In this document: positions 43,313-51,545 of the stretch, piece by piece | Position numbering within the stretch: the first letter of the stretch is position 1 | How the letters are laid out: every line of letters starts with the position of its first letter | NCBI GenBank assembly: GCA_965219705.1 | Contig: OZ244789.1 | Span: 2,232,001 to 2,296,000 of the forward strand | Length of the DNA stretch: 64,000 nucleotides | From: JAJECS01 sp965219705 | GTDB lineage: Bacteria; Chloroflexota; UBA11872 | Direction of reading: 5' to 3' | The notes under the pieces: generated by a model | Databases searched by the model: none | The model's input: only the letters and a program-made list of their open reading frames with translations | What the model was told of the DNA's origin: nothing | Made by a program: the position numbers and the translations under genes

Positions 43313-44554
43313 GTGGCGGCACGAATAGGGGACATGCTGCGAGTCGTGTTGGGCACCGGGTCGGCCGGCCCGCTCACGGGGGCTGCGAGGGCCAACTTCC
43401 GGCGCGACCTCGCCTTTCAGCTGCTCACCGGCGTGTTCCTGGGAGTGGTGCTCAACTTCTATCCGGTGGTGGCGCGCCGTCTGGGCGCCGGCGAGTTTCT
43501 TCTCTCGCTGCTCACGGCGGGCTCGTATCTGGGAGCGCTGCTGAGCCTGGGCGCGCCATATGTGCTGCGCACGCTGCAGCCGGCACGCCGCATCGCGCTG
43601 ATCTGGGCGGTCGGACGGGCGCTGTGGATCGCGGCGTTGTTTGTGACGTCGCCCGCGTTGTTCGCTGTCGTCGCACTCGGCTACTTCCTCCTCTCCGGTC
43701 TACCGCGGCCCGGCGTCACCTGGCTCATGCAGGGGGCCTATCCCGCCCCCATCCGCGGGCGCCTGCTAGCCGCCGCGCGCATGGCCATGGCCGTCGCGGC
43801 GCTGATCACCGCTCCGATCGCCGGCCTGCTGCTCGACGTCGTCGGCCATGGTCTGATCTTCGCCGGCGCAGCAATCATCGGCATGCTCGCCCTGGCGGCG
43901 TTCGCCGGCATCAAATCTTCGAACCCCCGCCCGTATCGACGTCGAAACCCCTGGTCGCTCGCGCGCGGGGCTTTTGCCACGCCGTCCTTCCGCGGCTTCG
44001 TGGGCGCCTGGAACACGATGGGCTTCGGGGTCGCCGTCATGATGCCCGCGATTCCCATCGTGCTGGTGGATCATCTGCACGCCAGCTTCAGCACCGTGGG
44101 CGTGCTCTCGCTGCTCGCCGGAGTCGCGCAGGCGGTCTGCTACCCGCTGTGGGGACGGCTGATCGACCGGCGCACAGGGCCTTTCGGCGCCGCGCTGGCC
44201 ATCGCCGTTCAGGTAGCGGCGCCGGTCATGTTCATCGTCGCCATGGCCACGACCCAGGTGGGGGTCCTCGCGGCGGCCTATGTGGCGATGGGCGTCGCCG
44301 GCGCGGGATTCGTCCTCGGATCGCAGACGACCCTGATGTCGCTGGCGCGCCCCGAGGACACGCCGCCGCTGGCCACCACATTCAACGCCTCTGCCGGCCT
44401 CTTTGGCGTCGCGGGTCCGTTTGTCGGCGGCCTGCTCCTCATCACGGGCGGGCCGAACGCCGCGCTCTCCGTCGCCGCCGCCCTGATATTTGCCGGGGCC
44501 GTTCAGATGCTCCGCGTCGCGCGCTCGTTTCGGCCCGTCGATGCCCTAGCGTAG
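43313..44554 (+). CDS. MFS transporter, 12 helices
   Basis: 413 residues starting at GTG 43313; an ATG 21 nt later (43334) follows GGGGAC very closely and is an alternative start. About twelve hydrophobic helices are present. The second half has LWGRLIDRRTGPFG, an imperfect motif A, and FVLGSQTTLMSLARPEDTPPLATTFNA. The substrate is unknown. It is separated from the DUF6807 gene by 238 nt of unremarkable divergent spacer. Confidence 0.83.
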   Translation: MAARIGDMLRVVLGTGSAGPLTGAARANFRRDLAFQLLTGVFLGVVLNFYPVVARRLGAGEFLLSLLTAGSYLGALLSLGAPYVLRTLQPARRIALIWAVGRALWIAALFVTSPALFAVVALGYFLLSGLPRPGVTWLMQGAYPAPIRGRLLAAARMAMAVAALITAPIAGLLLDVVGHGLIFAGAAIIGMLALAAFAGIKSSNPRPYRRRNPWSLARGAFATPSFRGFVGAWNTMGFGVAVMMPAIPIVLVDHLHASFSTVGVLSLLAGVAQAVCYPLWGRLIDRRTGPFGAALAIAVQVAAPVMFIVAMATTQVGVLAAAYVAMGVAGAGFVLGSQTTLMSLARPEDTPPLATTFNASAGLFGVAGPFVGGLLLITGGPNAALSVAAALIFAGAVQMLRVARSFRPVDALA

Positions 44555-44585
44555 GGACCATCCGGACATCCGACCGCGGCTCCCC

Positions 44586-45671
44586 CTATGGCGCCAGCAA
44601 CCCAACGCAGTCGAGGTCGACGACCGCGCCCGCGACGCGCTCCGCCAGCACGTCGAACACCGACCATGCCGCTGTGCCTTCGGGCATGACCCTTGTGGTG
44701 AGGACGACGATTCGCGACAGCACGTCCGCCATCGCGAGCCGGTAGTCGGTCATGCACTGCTCGGCGGTGTAATCGGTGACGCCATCCCGCGCCAGCCCCG
44801 CCTGATACGCGCGCAGCACGGCCATCTCCAGCGAGTGCCGCGTCCCGCGGGCCGTTGCCGACACCAGGAAATAAGCCACGTCCATCAGGCCCGGCCCGCG
44901 AAGCATCACCTGCCAGTCGACCAACGCCGCGGGTGCGCCGGCTCCACCCGCCGCGAACATCACGTTGTCGGGACGGAAGTCGCCGTGCAACAGGGTTGGC
45001 GGTGCTTGGGCCAAGGCGTGCCGGACGGTGTCCAAGCCATCGATTAGCGCCGGACCGATGGTGTCGAAAAAGTCGGGAAAATGGTTTCGATACCGTTCCA
45101 CGAACTCCGGCCAGGCCTCGCGGCAGATCGCGTGGCGGGTCCCGGTCAGCTGGTCGAAGACCGGGATCCAGTCCAGCGACGCGAGCGCGTCGCTCTCCCA
45201 CCACGCGCTGTGCATGCCCGCCACGCAGGCGACGGCCGCGTGGACCTGCGCCGGTGAGCAACCCGCCACCGGGTCGCCGGCGCGGGCCGGGGCCAGGTCT
45301 TCGAGCAGCAGCGCGTACCGCGGTCCGTCCGAAACTGCAAAGTACATCGACGCCGTCGGGACGCTCGCCCGATGTGCCAATTCCCGATAGAAGCGGATTT
45401 CCCGGTCGGCCGCGCGCAGACGCCGGATCAGGTCGCGCGTGATCGCGTTGGGGCTGTGCAGTTTGACGACGAAGCTGGTCGGCGTGTCACCGGCCTCGCT
45501 GTCATAGGTCGCGCGCAGGCGCCGTAACTGTCCCGCGAACCCCTGGCTCCCGCCCAGCGCCTCCACCTGAACGGCTGTGACCGTGCCGTCGGTGAGCACC
45601 CCGCTCAACCGCAGCGCGCGCGTGAGCCACGGCGCGTCGATCGCCGCCGCGTCGGCGGGCACGTCAGGCAT
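44586..45671 (-). CDS. Phosphotransferase, APH/ecdysteroid-kinase-like
   Basis: 361-residue protein-kinase-fold phosphotransferase. The nucleotide-binding lysine is in SFVVKLHSPN, the hinge-like region is YALLLEDLAP, the catalytic loop is TLLHGDFRPDNVMF and the metal aspartate is in ALVDWQVMLRGPGLMDVAYFL. Family members phosphorylate aminoglycosides, choline, sugars or fatty-acid-linked alcohols. There is no resistance context, so a metabolic small-molecule kinase is more likely. It is convergent with the MFS gene 31 nt away. Confidence 0.83.
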   Translation of the reverse strand: MPDVPADAAAIDAPWLTRALRLSGVLTDGTVTAVQVEALGGSQGFAGQLRRLRATYDSEAGDTPTSFVVKLHSPNAITRDLIRRLRAADREIRFYRELAHRASVPTASMYFAVSDGPRYALLLEDLAPARAGDPVAGCSPAQVHAAVACVAGMHSAWWESDALASLDWIPVFDQLTGTRHAICREAWPEFVERYRNHFPDFFDTIGPALIDGLDTVRHALAQAPPTLLHGDFRPDNVMFAAGGAGAPAALVDWQVMLRGPGLMDVAYFLVSATARGTRHSLEMAVLRAYQAGLARDGVTDYTAEQCMTDYRLAMADVLSRIVVLTTRVMPEGTAAWSVFDVLAERVAGAVVDLDCVGLLAP

Positions 45672-45770
45672 GGATAGCTACCAGCATGTGGTGCATTGAG
45701 GGCTGCCGCACGGGTTAATCATGCCTGGCTGGCTCCCCGGCCGAAGTGTGGCGGCTCGTAGAGTTCCGTC

Positions 45771-45790
45771 ATTCCCGCGAAAGCGGGAAT
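45771..45790. repeat. Dispersed palindromic repeat (ATTCCCGC type)
   Basis: ATTCCCGC-GAAA-GCGGGAAT, perfect 8-bp arms; the second copy in the window is at 20193. It is in the 224-nt spacer between divergent genes, where no gene is seen. Confidence 0.75.
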
Positions 45791-45895
45791 CCACGCCACC
45801 CCACCGGTGGGCCAACAGAGCGCGCTGGGCGTCTCCCCGCAGGGACTACACTTCGGCTGCGTCGTCCGATCGCGTCACACGCCGGTCTTCCCCCC

Positions 45896-46810
45896 ATGCC
45901 CAAGATCCCGTTTGCCTACAGCCTTGTGGCTAACGAGGTGAGCGACGACCTCGACAAGTCCATGTCCTTCGCCGTGACGCACGGCATGTCGGCGCTGGAA
46001 CTCGACACGGCGTGGGGCGTGCCCATCGAGACGTCCGACGCCGCTGCCCGCGCGCGGGTCCGTGATGCCCTGCACGGTGCCGGCCTCGAAGCGACCATGG
46101 TGCTGTCGCCTGCCTTCAAGGCCCTGCGGCTGGCGGATGCCGACCGTGACAACCTCTCGTCACTTCCCGGCTGGCGGGAGCACCTGGACCTGCTGACGGC
46201 CGCGATGGACTTCGCCGCGGCCATCGGCTGCCCGCGGGTGCGGCTGTTCACCGGACGCCGCGACGTGGGCGGCGACAACCCCAGCCCCCGCCTGCCCGAC
46301 GGCGGCGGCCTGCCCGCCGAGCGCCTCGACGTGATCCGCCTGATCTTGCTCGACGCGGCCCGTCGCGCCGAAGACCTCGGGCTCACGCTGTGCGTTGAGA
46401 ACGTGCGCAGCTGCTTCGGCAATACCGGCGGCAACACGGCGCAAATCCTGGCGGCCGTCGACCACGCGTCGGTGCGCGCCATCTGGGACCCCGCCAACGA
46501 TTTCGTCTCCGGCGGCGAGGGCTTCCGCGCGGGCTACGAGGCGGTCAAGCCCTGGATGGTCCACGTCCACGCCAAGGACGCCACCGTGGTCGATCCGGCC
46601 ACGGGACTCACGGCCTGGACCGCCATCGGCCAGGGCGATCTCGACTGGCCGGCACAGATTCGCGCCCTGCTGGACGATGGCTATAGGGGCCGCATCAGCC
46701 TGGAAACTCACTGGCACCCGGAAGGCCGCAGCCGCGCACAGAACTCTCACGACTCCTTCACCGGCCTGCGCCGCGCGCTTCAAGCAGCCCTCCGGTCCCC
46801 TCGCCCTTGA
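45896..46810 (+). CDS. Sugar phosphate isomerase/epimerase (TIM barrel)
   Basis: 304 residues from ATG 45896 (MPKIPFAYSLVANEVSDD); the in-frame region upstream covers a repeat and is not coding. Xylose-isomerase-like metal ligands are in LCVENVRSCF (E), AIWDPANDF (D), MVHVHAKDATVVDP (H and D) and ISLETHWHPEG (E). It belongs to the same broad superfamily as the protein at 17279 but is not a close copy. A catabolic role on a keto-sugar or inosose is likely, with no substrate evidence. Confidence 0.86.
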   Translation: MPKIPFAYSLVANEVSDDLDKSMSFAVTHGMSALELDTAWGVPIETSDAAARARVRDALHGAGLEATMVLSPAFKALRLADADRDNLSSLPGWREHLDLLTAAMDFAAAIGCPRVRLFTGRRDVGGDNPSPRLPDGGGLPAERLDVIRLILLDAARRAEDLGLTLCVENVRSCFGNTGGNTAQILAAVDHASVRAIWDPANDFVSGGEGFRAGYEAVKPWMVHVHAKDATVVDPATGLTAWTAIGQGDLDWPAQIRALLDDGYRGRISLETHWHPEGRSRAQNSHDSFTGLRRALQAALRSPRP

Positions 46811-47001
46811 TGGGAGATGGCTAGGGTGAGGGTGCAACCGAGCGACGCTTCCACTGGATGCCTACCAAAGGAAGCAACCTGATCCACGGGGCGGTTGACT
46901 GAGCCGCGCGGCGCGCGCATTCTCATTTGGTTGGATAATGTCGGTGGCGCGTCGCCGTGATCCGGCGAACGTGACGACGTTCGGGTCGACGCGAGGGGGA
47001 C

Positions 47002-47274
47002 ATGGCCGAGGAACGCCAGCAAATCCTCATCCTGCATTCGGGCCGTCTTGATCTCGGGGGACCTGTCGTTGCCTGGGCGCTGTTTGACGGCGCGCAGGCT
47101 GACGACGACCGCCAGATGAAGACCGGCGACGCGGACGAGCCGCCCTACGCCAGCGTGGTGGATGCCATGCGCGACGGCTGGCGAGTCATTCAGTTGCCTC
47201 AACCGCCGAGCGAGCTTGATCGTGGTCACCTCGACCACGAATACGTGCTGGAGAGGATGGTGTCCATCCCATGA
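47002..47274 (+). CDS. Small conserved-looking protein preceding the dioxygenase, 90 aa
   Basis: 90 residues with the core SVVDAMRDGWRVIQLPQPP and the C-terminal HLDHEYVLERMV. AGGGGG stands just before the ATG and its stop overlaps the PhyH gene start as ATGA, so it is a real, coupled gene. I do not recognise an assigned family; the GWRVIQ...YEFVLE pattern recalls small proteins I associate with PhyH oxygenase genes in environmental bacteria. It may be an accessory or chaperone subunit of the oxygenase. Its 191-nt upstream spacer contains CGCCCTTGATGGGAGA, a repeat-like string. Confidence 0.7.
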   Translation: MAEERQQILILHSGRLDLGGPVVAWALFDGAQADDDRQMKTGDADEPPYASVVDAMRDGWRVIQLPQPPSELDRGHLDHEYVLERMVSIP

Positions 47275-48086
47275 TTACCGCCGCCCCGCCCGCCGATACC
47301 GCCGCGCGTCTGGATATCCGCCAGATGGCCCAGTTCGTCATGGACGGATTCATCGAGTTCGACGACCTGGTGCCTGACGACCTCAACGCTGCGGTCTACG
47401 AAGAGCAGTTCCGAGCCCCGGACAACGCCCGCTGGGAGCCCAATACGCCCAACGTGTTCCTGGACGCGTCGCCCGCGACCCAGGCCGTGCTCGAGCTGCC
47501 GCGCGTGCGGGCGATCCTCGCCAGCCTGCTCGGCCCATCGTTCATCCACGACCACTCGTATCTGCACATCACGCCGGCAGGCCAGCGCAGCGCCCAGCCC
47601 TGGCACGTCGATCACGACCGGGCCGGCCGGCGTCTGACGCGGGACGACATCCACCGCTTCAACGTCCTGATCGCCTACTTCAGCCACGACGTGCCGCGCG
47701 AGATGGGACCCACGCTGATCCTGCCCGGCTCGCACTTGCGCGACGTGGCCCACGACATCTCGCGCTATCGCAACATCGACGGGCAAAAGCACCTGTCCGG
47801 TCCCGGCGGGCGCATCGCGTTCCTGCACGACGCCCTGTGGCACTGCGCCCAGCCCAACCTCACCGACCAGCGGCGCTTCATGTTCAAGGTGCGCTACCAC
47901 CCCGCCGAGCCCCAACGCGGCCACTTCGACGCCACGGGCTGGGACAGCCCCGAAACCTGGCGGCTGTTCCGTGACAACGTGAACCGTCACGCCTGGCAAG
48001 GCTCATCCAGCGACCGCGTCGCCGCCCTCCGCGACGACTGGTGGGGTTACCTCTGCGGGGCCGAGTCCGACAACGGAGCGGCGTAG
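47271..48086 (+). CDS. Phytanoyl-CoA dioxygenase (PhyH) family protein
   Basis: 271-residue Fe(II)/2-oxoglutarate oxygenase. The ligand set is in QPWHVDHDRAGRRL (H-x-D) and FLHDALWHCAQPNLTDQRRFMFK (distal H and the arginine for the oxoglutarate). LIAYFSHDVPREMGPTLILPGSH is the family signature strand. It is the second such gene in the window and shares only the general fold features with that at 24642. It is translationally coupled to the 90-aa gene. The substrate is unknown. Confidence 0.86.
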   Translation: MITAAPPADTAARLDIRQMAQFVMDGFIEFDDLVPDDLNAAVYEEQFRAPDNARWEPNTPNVFLDASPATQAVLELPRVRAILASLLGPSFIHDHSYLHITPAGQRSAQPWHVDHDRAGRRLTRDDIHRFNVLIAYFSHDVPREMGPTLILPGSHLRDVAHDISRYRNIDGQKHLSGPGGRIAFLHDALWHCAQPNLTDQRRFMFKVRYHPAEPQRGHFDATGWDSPETWRLFRDNVNRHAWQGSSSDRVAALRDDWWGYLCGAESDNGAA

Positions 48087-48126
48087 GCTTCGTCGCCAAG
48101 CTTCCGCGCGGTCGGAGCTTGCAATT

Positions 48127-48453
48127 TCAGGCGTGCAGCAAGCGCCGCTGCAGCAGCGTCTGCATGTCGCGCCGGCCGTCGGCGATCACCAGCACGTAGA
48201 CGCTGCTGGCCTTCACGCGGTAAATGATGCGATACGGCTTGAAGAAGATCTCACGGTACTCGCGAATCCCGACGTCCAGCAGTTCCTTCGGATAGCTCCC
48301 GCGGTGGGGGTGCTCGGATAGGCCGCCGAAGGCTCGTTCGATGCGCTCCAGCACATAGTTCGCCTCGCCGAGTGAGCGGCGCTGGCTGATGTCGTCGTAG
48401 ATGTCCTCCAAGTCGCGCGCCGCGTCGGCGGTCAACTGGACCACGAGGGGCAT
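48127..48453 (-). CDS. RelE/ParE-family toxin
   Basis: 108-residue toxin of the RelE/ParE fold. The N-terminus LVVQLTADAARDLEDIYDDI and the C-terminal VREI-like GIREYREIFFKPYRIIYRVKASSVYVLVIADGRRDM are typical. Residue pattern R-Y-R...Y-R-V...DGRRD fits ParE/RelE. The ATG at 48453 overlaps the antitoxin stop as TGATG, so they are co-translated. Target (gyrase or ribosome-bound mRNA) cannot be decided. Confidence 0.88.
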   Translation of the reverse strand: MPLVVQLTADAARDLEDIYDDISQRRSLGEANYVLERIERAFGGLSEHPHRGSYPKELLDVGIREYREIFFKPYRIIYRVKASSVYVLVIADGRRDMQTLLQRRLLHA

Positions 48454-48728
48454 CAGCGGGTCGGTTGCCGCTCCCGCAGCCGCGCGACGACCTCGGCGGC
48501 GGGCTGCACCTCACCCGCGGCGATCTGGCGGTCGCCCAAGGCCAGGATCTTGAGCAGCGCCAGGCTCTCCTGCATCTGTTCATAGCTGCCGATGTCCTGC
48601 AAGACCGCTTTGGCTTCGCCGTTCTGCGTGATGATCAACGGCTCGGGCCGCTCCGCAAGCGTGCGCACGATCTCGGCGGCATGGGCCTTGACATAACTGA
48701 TCGGCTTGATCTGGCTGGACAGTTTCAC
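48453..48728 (-). CDS. Phd/YefM-family antitoxin
   Basis: 91 residues from GTG 48728, preceded by GAAGGAGAGG. ISYVKAHAAEIVRTLAERPEPLIITQNGEAKAVL is the Phd/YefM DNA-binding fold; the charged C-terminal tail neutralises the toxin. It lies first in the operon, coupled to the toxin by TGATG. TATATT about 40 nt upstream on the minus strand may be its -10 element and autoregulatory site. Confidence 0.87.
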   Translation of the reverse strand: MKLSSQIKPISYVKAHAAEIVRTLAERPEPLIITQNGEAKAVLQDIGSYEQMQESLALLKILALGDRQIAAGEVQPAAEVVARLRERQPTR

Positions 48729-48848
48729 GCGCCACCTCTCCTTCAGGCCAAATATAGACCATAAACAGGTCGTCAGCCGGCGTCTGTCTCGGAGGTCGCC
48801 AGACGCCGGTCGATTTTGGGTGCTCTGACGCCGGACCGCGTTCTTGCG

Positions 48849-49241
48849 CTACGTCGAAGGCTTCGGACGTACAGCGGCGAGCGATTGATCGAAGGTCATG
48901 ATCTCGCGCACGCCGCGGCGCCGGCAGCTTGCCAGGTGGCAATGGTCACGCGCGCCCAGCTCGGGATGTTGGTCGTGAAGCTGTCGAGCCAGCGTGACGT
49001 CCGCCGCTTCCAGCGCCCACACCTGCACCGCCGCTCGCCTCATCAGATCCAAGGCATCGTCCAACGCGCCGTATCTCCGGACGGGCAGATAGGCATGCAG
49101 CAGCTCCTGCAGGACCTCGGCGGATGTGCAGAGCGGTTCGGCATTGAGGAGTGACTCGTCGAAGAAATCACGCGCGCGAGATTGAAGCGGGTGCGGTTTC
49201 CCAATGGCATACATGAAGACGTTGGTATCGACGAAAGTCAT
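48849..49241 (-). CDS. PIN-domain toxin (VapC-like)
   Basis: 130 residues from ATG 49241 (MTFVDTNVFMYAIGK). PIN acidic residues: D4 in FVDTNVF, E in SAEVLQELL, D in GARDHCHLA and D in TFDQSL. It should be an RNase of the VapC type. The start overlaps the antitoxin stop as ATGA; an in-frame start 57 nt upstream would lie inside the antitoxin gene and is unlikely. Confidence 0.88.
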   Translation of the reverse strand: MTFVDTNVFMYAIGKPHPLQSRARDFFDESLLNAEPLCTSAEVLQELLHAYLPVRRYGALDDALDLMRRAAVQVWALEAADVTLARQLHDQHPELGARDHCHLASCRRRGVREIMTFDQSLAAVRPKPST

Positions 49242-49513
49242 ACGTTGGGAATTCCCGCTGCCCGCGACTCGTCGATCGCACGCAAATGCTCTTCCCAATC
49301 AGGTTCAATACCCGAGCCTCGCCGGGCGTCGCATTCTTCGAAGAACCGCCTCAGGTCCCCCGGGGATTTGAACCGTTCGACCCGCTGGCGGTCTTCGAAA
49401 CGCTCCTGAGCGGCGGCCCGAAGCCACGCGCTGAACGTCAGGCCCTCTTTGCGCGCCTGATGCACAAACCGGTCGCGGTCCTCGTCGGGGATGATCAGCT
49501 GAACTCTGGCCAT
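49238..49513 (-). CDS. Antitoxin of the PIN module, ribbon-helix-helix-like
   Basis: 91 residues from ATG 49513 (MARVQLIIPDEDRDRF). The first 50 residues have the strand-helix-helix pattern of small DNA-binding antitoxins (VQLIIPDEDRDRFVHQARKEG, TFSAWLRAAAQERF). The rest (LRRFFEECDARRGSGIEP, WEEHLRAIDESRAAG) would wrap the toxin. It is first in the operon and coupled to the toxin by ATGA. The nearby TGTGTATACAGGATACACA stretch (around 49536-49556) could be its operator. Confidence 0.82.
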   Translation of the reverse strand: MARVQLIIPDEDRDRFVHQARKEGLTFSAWLRAAAQERFEDRQRVERFKSPGDLRRFFEECDARRGSGIEPDWEEHLRAIDESRAAGIPNV

Positions 49514-49537
49514 CGGGACCGCAGCCTGCATGTGGAT

Positions 49538-49558
49538 ATGTGTATACAGGATACACAT
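49538..49558. promoter_or_regulatory. AT-rich inverted repeat upstream of the PIN antitoxin
   Basis: TGTGTATA-CAGG-ATACACA (about 49539-49557) is an imperfect inverted repeat placed 25-45 nt before the antitoxin start; typical position for an autoregulatory operator of a toxin-antitoxin operon. Confidence 0.4.
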
Positions 49559-49612
49559 CACTGGTCCGGCAGCGCTCGTGTGCTCGGTGGCGCAGGCCGT
49601 TATGGTTCCCGC

Positions 49613-50224
49613 ATGGGCGATCGACTGCCGGCGGACCTGACGTTTCGAGCGGTTGAGGCGTCGACCTGGGCTGACTTTGAGCACCTCTTCGAGTCGCGCG
49701 GCGGGCCGTCGTACTGCTGGTGCATGCCGTATCGGGCGACGGCGGATGAGAACCGGCGGCTTGACCGCGAGACCCGGAAAGCGGGCATGCGGGCGCGCGT
49801 GATGGCGGGCGTGCCGGTGGGGCTGCTGGCCTACGCCGGCGGCGAGCCCGTCGGGTGGTGCTCCGTCGCGCCGCGGACCACGTTTCCGCGGCCCAACACG
49901 GCGGCCGTCCCCGGCGCCGCCCGCGCCGATGACCCGTCGGTCTGGTCGCTCACCTGCTTCTTCGCGCCGCGGCGCTTGCGCGGTTGCGGCCTGGCGTCGC
50001 GTCTGCTGCGGGCCGCGATTGCCTATGCCCGCGAGCAGGGCGCGTCGGCGGTCGAGGCCTATCCCGTCGATCCCGACTCCCCGAGCTATCGCTATGGCGG
50101 ATTAAGCCCCATGTTCGAGGCTGTCGGCGCCCGAGATCTTGGGCCGCTGGGCCGACGGCGGCACGTCGTGCGCATCGATCTGGCAGACGCGGCGGCGTCG
50201 GAGGGCTCTCAGGAGCGGCGCTAA
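49613..50224 (+). CDS. GNAT-family N-acetyltransferase
   Basis: 203 residues from ATG 49613. It has the acetyl-CoA loop region ACFFAPRRLRGCGLASRLL (R/Q-x-x-G-x-G/A form) and AIAYAREQGASAVEAYPVD. The N-terminal GGPSYCWCMPYRA with two cysteines is a recognisable oddity of this subfamily. The substrate is unknown. The longer in-frame extension to 49286 overlaps the antitoxin region and is discarded. Confidence 0.83.
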   Translation: MGDRLPADLTFRAVEASTWADFEHLFESRGGPSYCWCMPYRATADENRRLDRETRKAGMRARVMAGVPVGLLAYAGGEPVGWCSVAPRTTFPRPNTAAVPGAARADDPSVWSLTCFFAPRRLRGCGLASRLLRAAIAYAREQGASAVEAYPVDPDSPSYRYGGLSPMFEAVGARDLGPLGRRRHVVRIDLADAAASEGSQERR

Positions 50225-50257
50225 ACAGGGCTGGTCGGCGCGGAAATGGGTCCGGTC

Positions 50258-50402
50258 CCTTCTCCCCTGGCGGGAGAAGGTGAGAGCCTGCCCCGTACCG
50301 CGATACGGGGATGAGGGGGGATTCCTCGCCGGCGCGGCCGGTCCCCCTGCCCACCCCCCCTCACCCCAACCCTCTCCCACGGTGGGGAGAGGGGGCTAGG
50401 AC
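50258..50402. repeat. REP-like repeat with three hairpins
   Basis: CTTCTCCC-CTGG-CGGGAGAAGG, the palindrome CCCCGTACCGCGATACGGGG (50291-50310) and CCTCTCCC-ACGGTG-GGGAGAGG occur one after the other. The 244-nt gap has no gene. It is the longest member of the family also seen at 3700 and 51381. Confidence 0.8.
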
Positions 50403-50468
50403 CACCGGCTCGCGGCATTTGCGCCGCGTGTCGTGCGGCTGCACTGATATGGGAGCCTAGCCGCCGTA

Positions 50469-51368
50469 ATGGGATACCTCGTAGCCGCCGTGGTCCTCGC
50501 CGTGACGTTTGGGCTCATTCAGCGCGCGGCTCAGCGGCGGCGGGTCCATTACTTCCACGTGGCGTGGACCAACTACGTCGTCGCCGCGCTCGTGGCGCTG
50601 GTCTGGGTGGCTGCTCGGGACGGCTGGGCGGCCGAGCCACTGGTCTACTGGGTCGGCGTGCTCAACGGCGTCGGCTTCGCCGTCCTCATCGTGTTGCAGT
50701 ACTTCATGCTTGGGCAGCGGGGCGTGGGCGTCACGTTTGCGCTCGGCTCGCTGGCGTTGATCGCGCCGATCACGGCATCGCTGGTGGTGTTCGGCGAGCC
50801 GGCCGAGGCGGTCACGCTCAGCGGCATCGCGCTGCTCGTCATCGCCGCGCCCCTGATCGCCTATCGCCGCATGCCCTTGCTCCCCGCGGCCAAGGTGGGT
50901 CTGTATTGGGCGCTGGTTGCGGGTCTGCTGGGATTCACCGCGGCCACGCTGGTTTCATGGAAGTTCATCAACGAGGTCACGCCCGCCGCCGATCGCGGGG
51001 CCTTCGTGTTCGCGACGTTTGCCGGCGCGACGGCGACGGCGGCCCTGACGCTCGCCATACGGCGCTGTCGTGATGGTCCGGGACCGCCATTGCGAAGGGA
51101 GCGCTTGGACCGGCCCCGTGCCCTGTCGTTGATCCCGTTGCCAATCGCCATGGGCGTCGGCCTGGGCCTGTGCAACGTCGTGCAGCTCTGGCTGTTCCTG
51201 GCCGCGCTGCGTGAGGTCCCGGGCGCCGTGGCATTCCCGGTGCACAGCGCGGGCACCGTGTTGCTCATCACTCTGGCCGGGTGGGTCGTCTGGCGCGAAC
51301 GGCACGGTCCCGTCACCTTGCTGGGGATCGCGGCGGCGCTTGCGGGGCTGGTGCTGGTCAATCTCTGA
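50469..51368 (+). CDS. EamA/DMT-type transporter
   Basis: 299 residues with about ten hydrophobic helices arranged as two repeats, as in drug/metabolite transporters. The end of each half has FALGSLALIAPITASLVVFGEP and AFPVHSAGTVLLITLAGWVVWRERHGPV, with the conserved glutamate/arginine pair of EamA domains. It probably exports an amino acid or metabolite. It lies between two repeats and has no obvious partner gene. Confidence 0.85.
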   Translation: MGYLVAAVVLAVTFGLIQRAAQRRRVHYFHVAWTNYVVAALVALVWVAARDGWAAEPLVYWVGVLNGVGFAVLIVLQYFMLGQRGVGVTFALGSLALIAPITASLVVFGEPAEAVTLSGIALLVIAAPLIAYRRMPLLPAAKVGLYWALVAGLLGFTAATLVSWKFINEVTPAADRGAFVFATFAGATATAALTLAIRRCRDGPGPPLRRERLDRPRALSLIPLPIAMGVGLGLCNVVQLWLFLAALREVPGAVAFPVHSAGTVLLITLAGWVVWRERHGPVTLLGIAAALAGLVLVNL

Positions 51369-51380
51369 GCAGTGCGCCAT

Positions 51381-51432
51381 CCCCTTCACCCCCGTATCGC
51401 GGTACGGGGCAAGCTCTAGCCATCTTCCTCGG
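51381..51432. repeat. REP-like repeat
   Basis: Contains the palindrome CCCCGTATCGCGGTACGGGG (51390-51409), the same element as at 50291 and 3744, followed by TTCCTCGGTGGGAAGAGG. It fills the spacer after the EamA gene. Confidence 0.75.
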
Positions 51433-51545
51433 TGGGAAGAGGGAACCGGACTGCCGCAGGGACGGGCTCTGACCGCTGCTCTGCCCGGTCCCCGGCGTCG
51501 CTCCAACCCGACGCCAGATGTCGCGCTATTGGGAAAGAAGACAAC

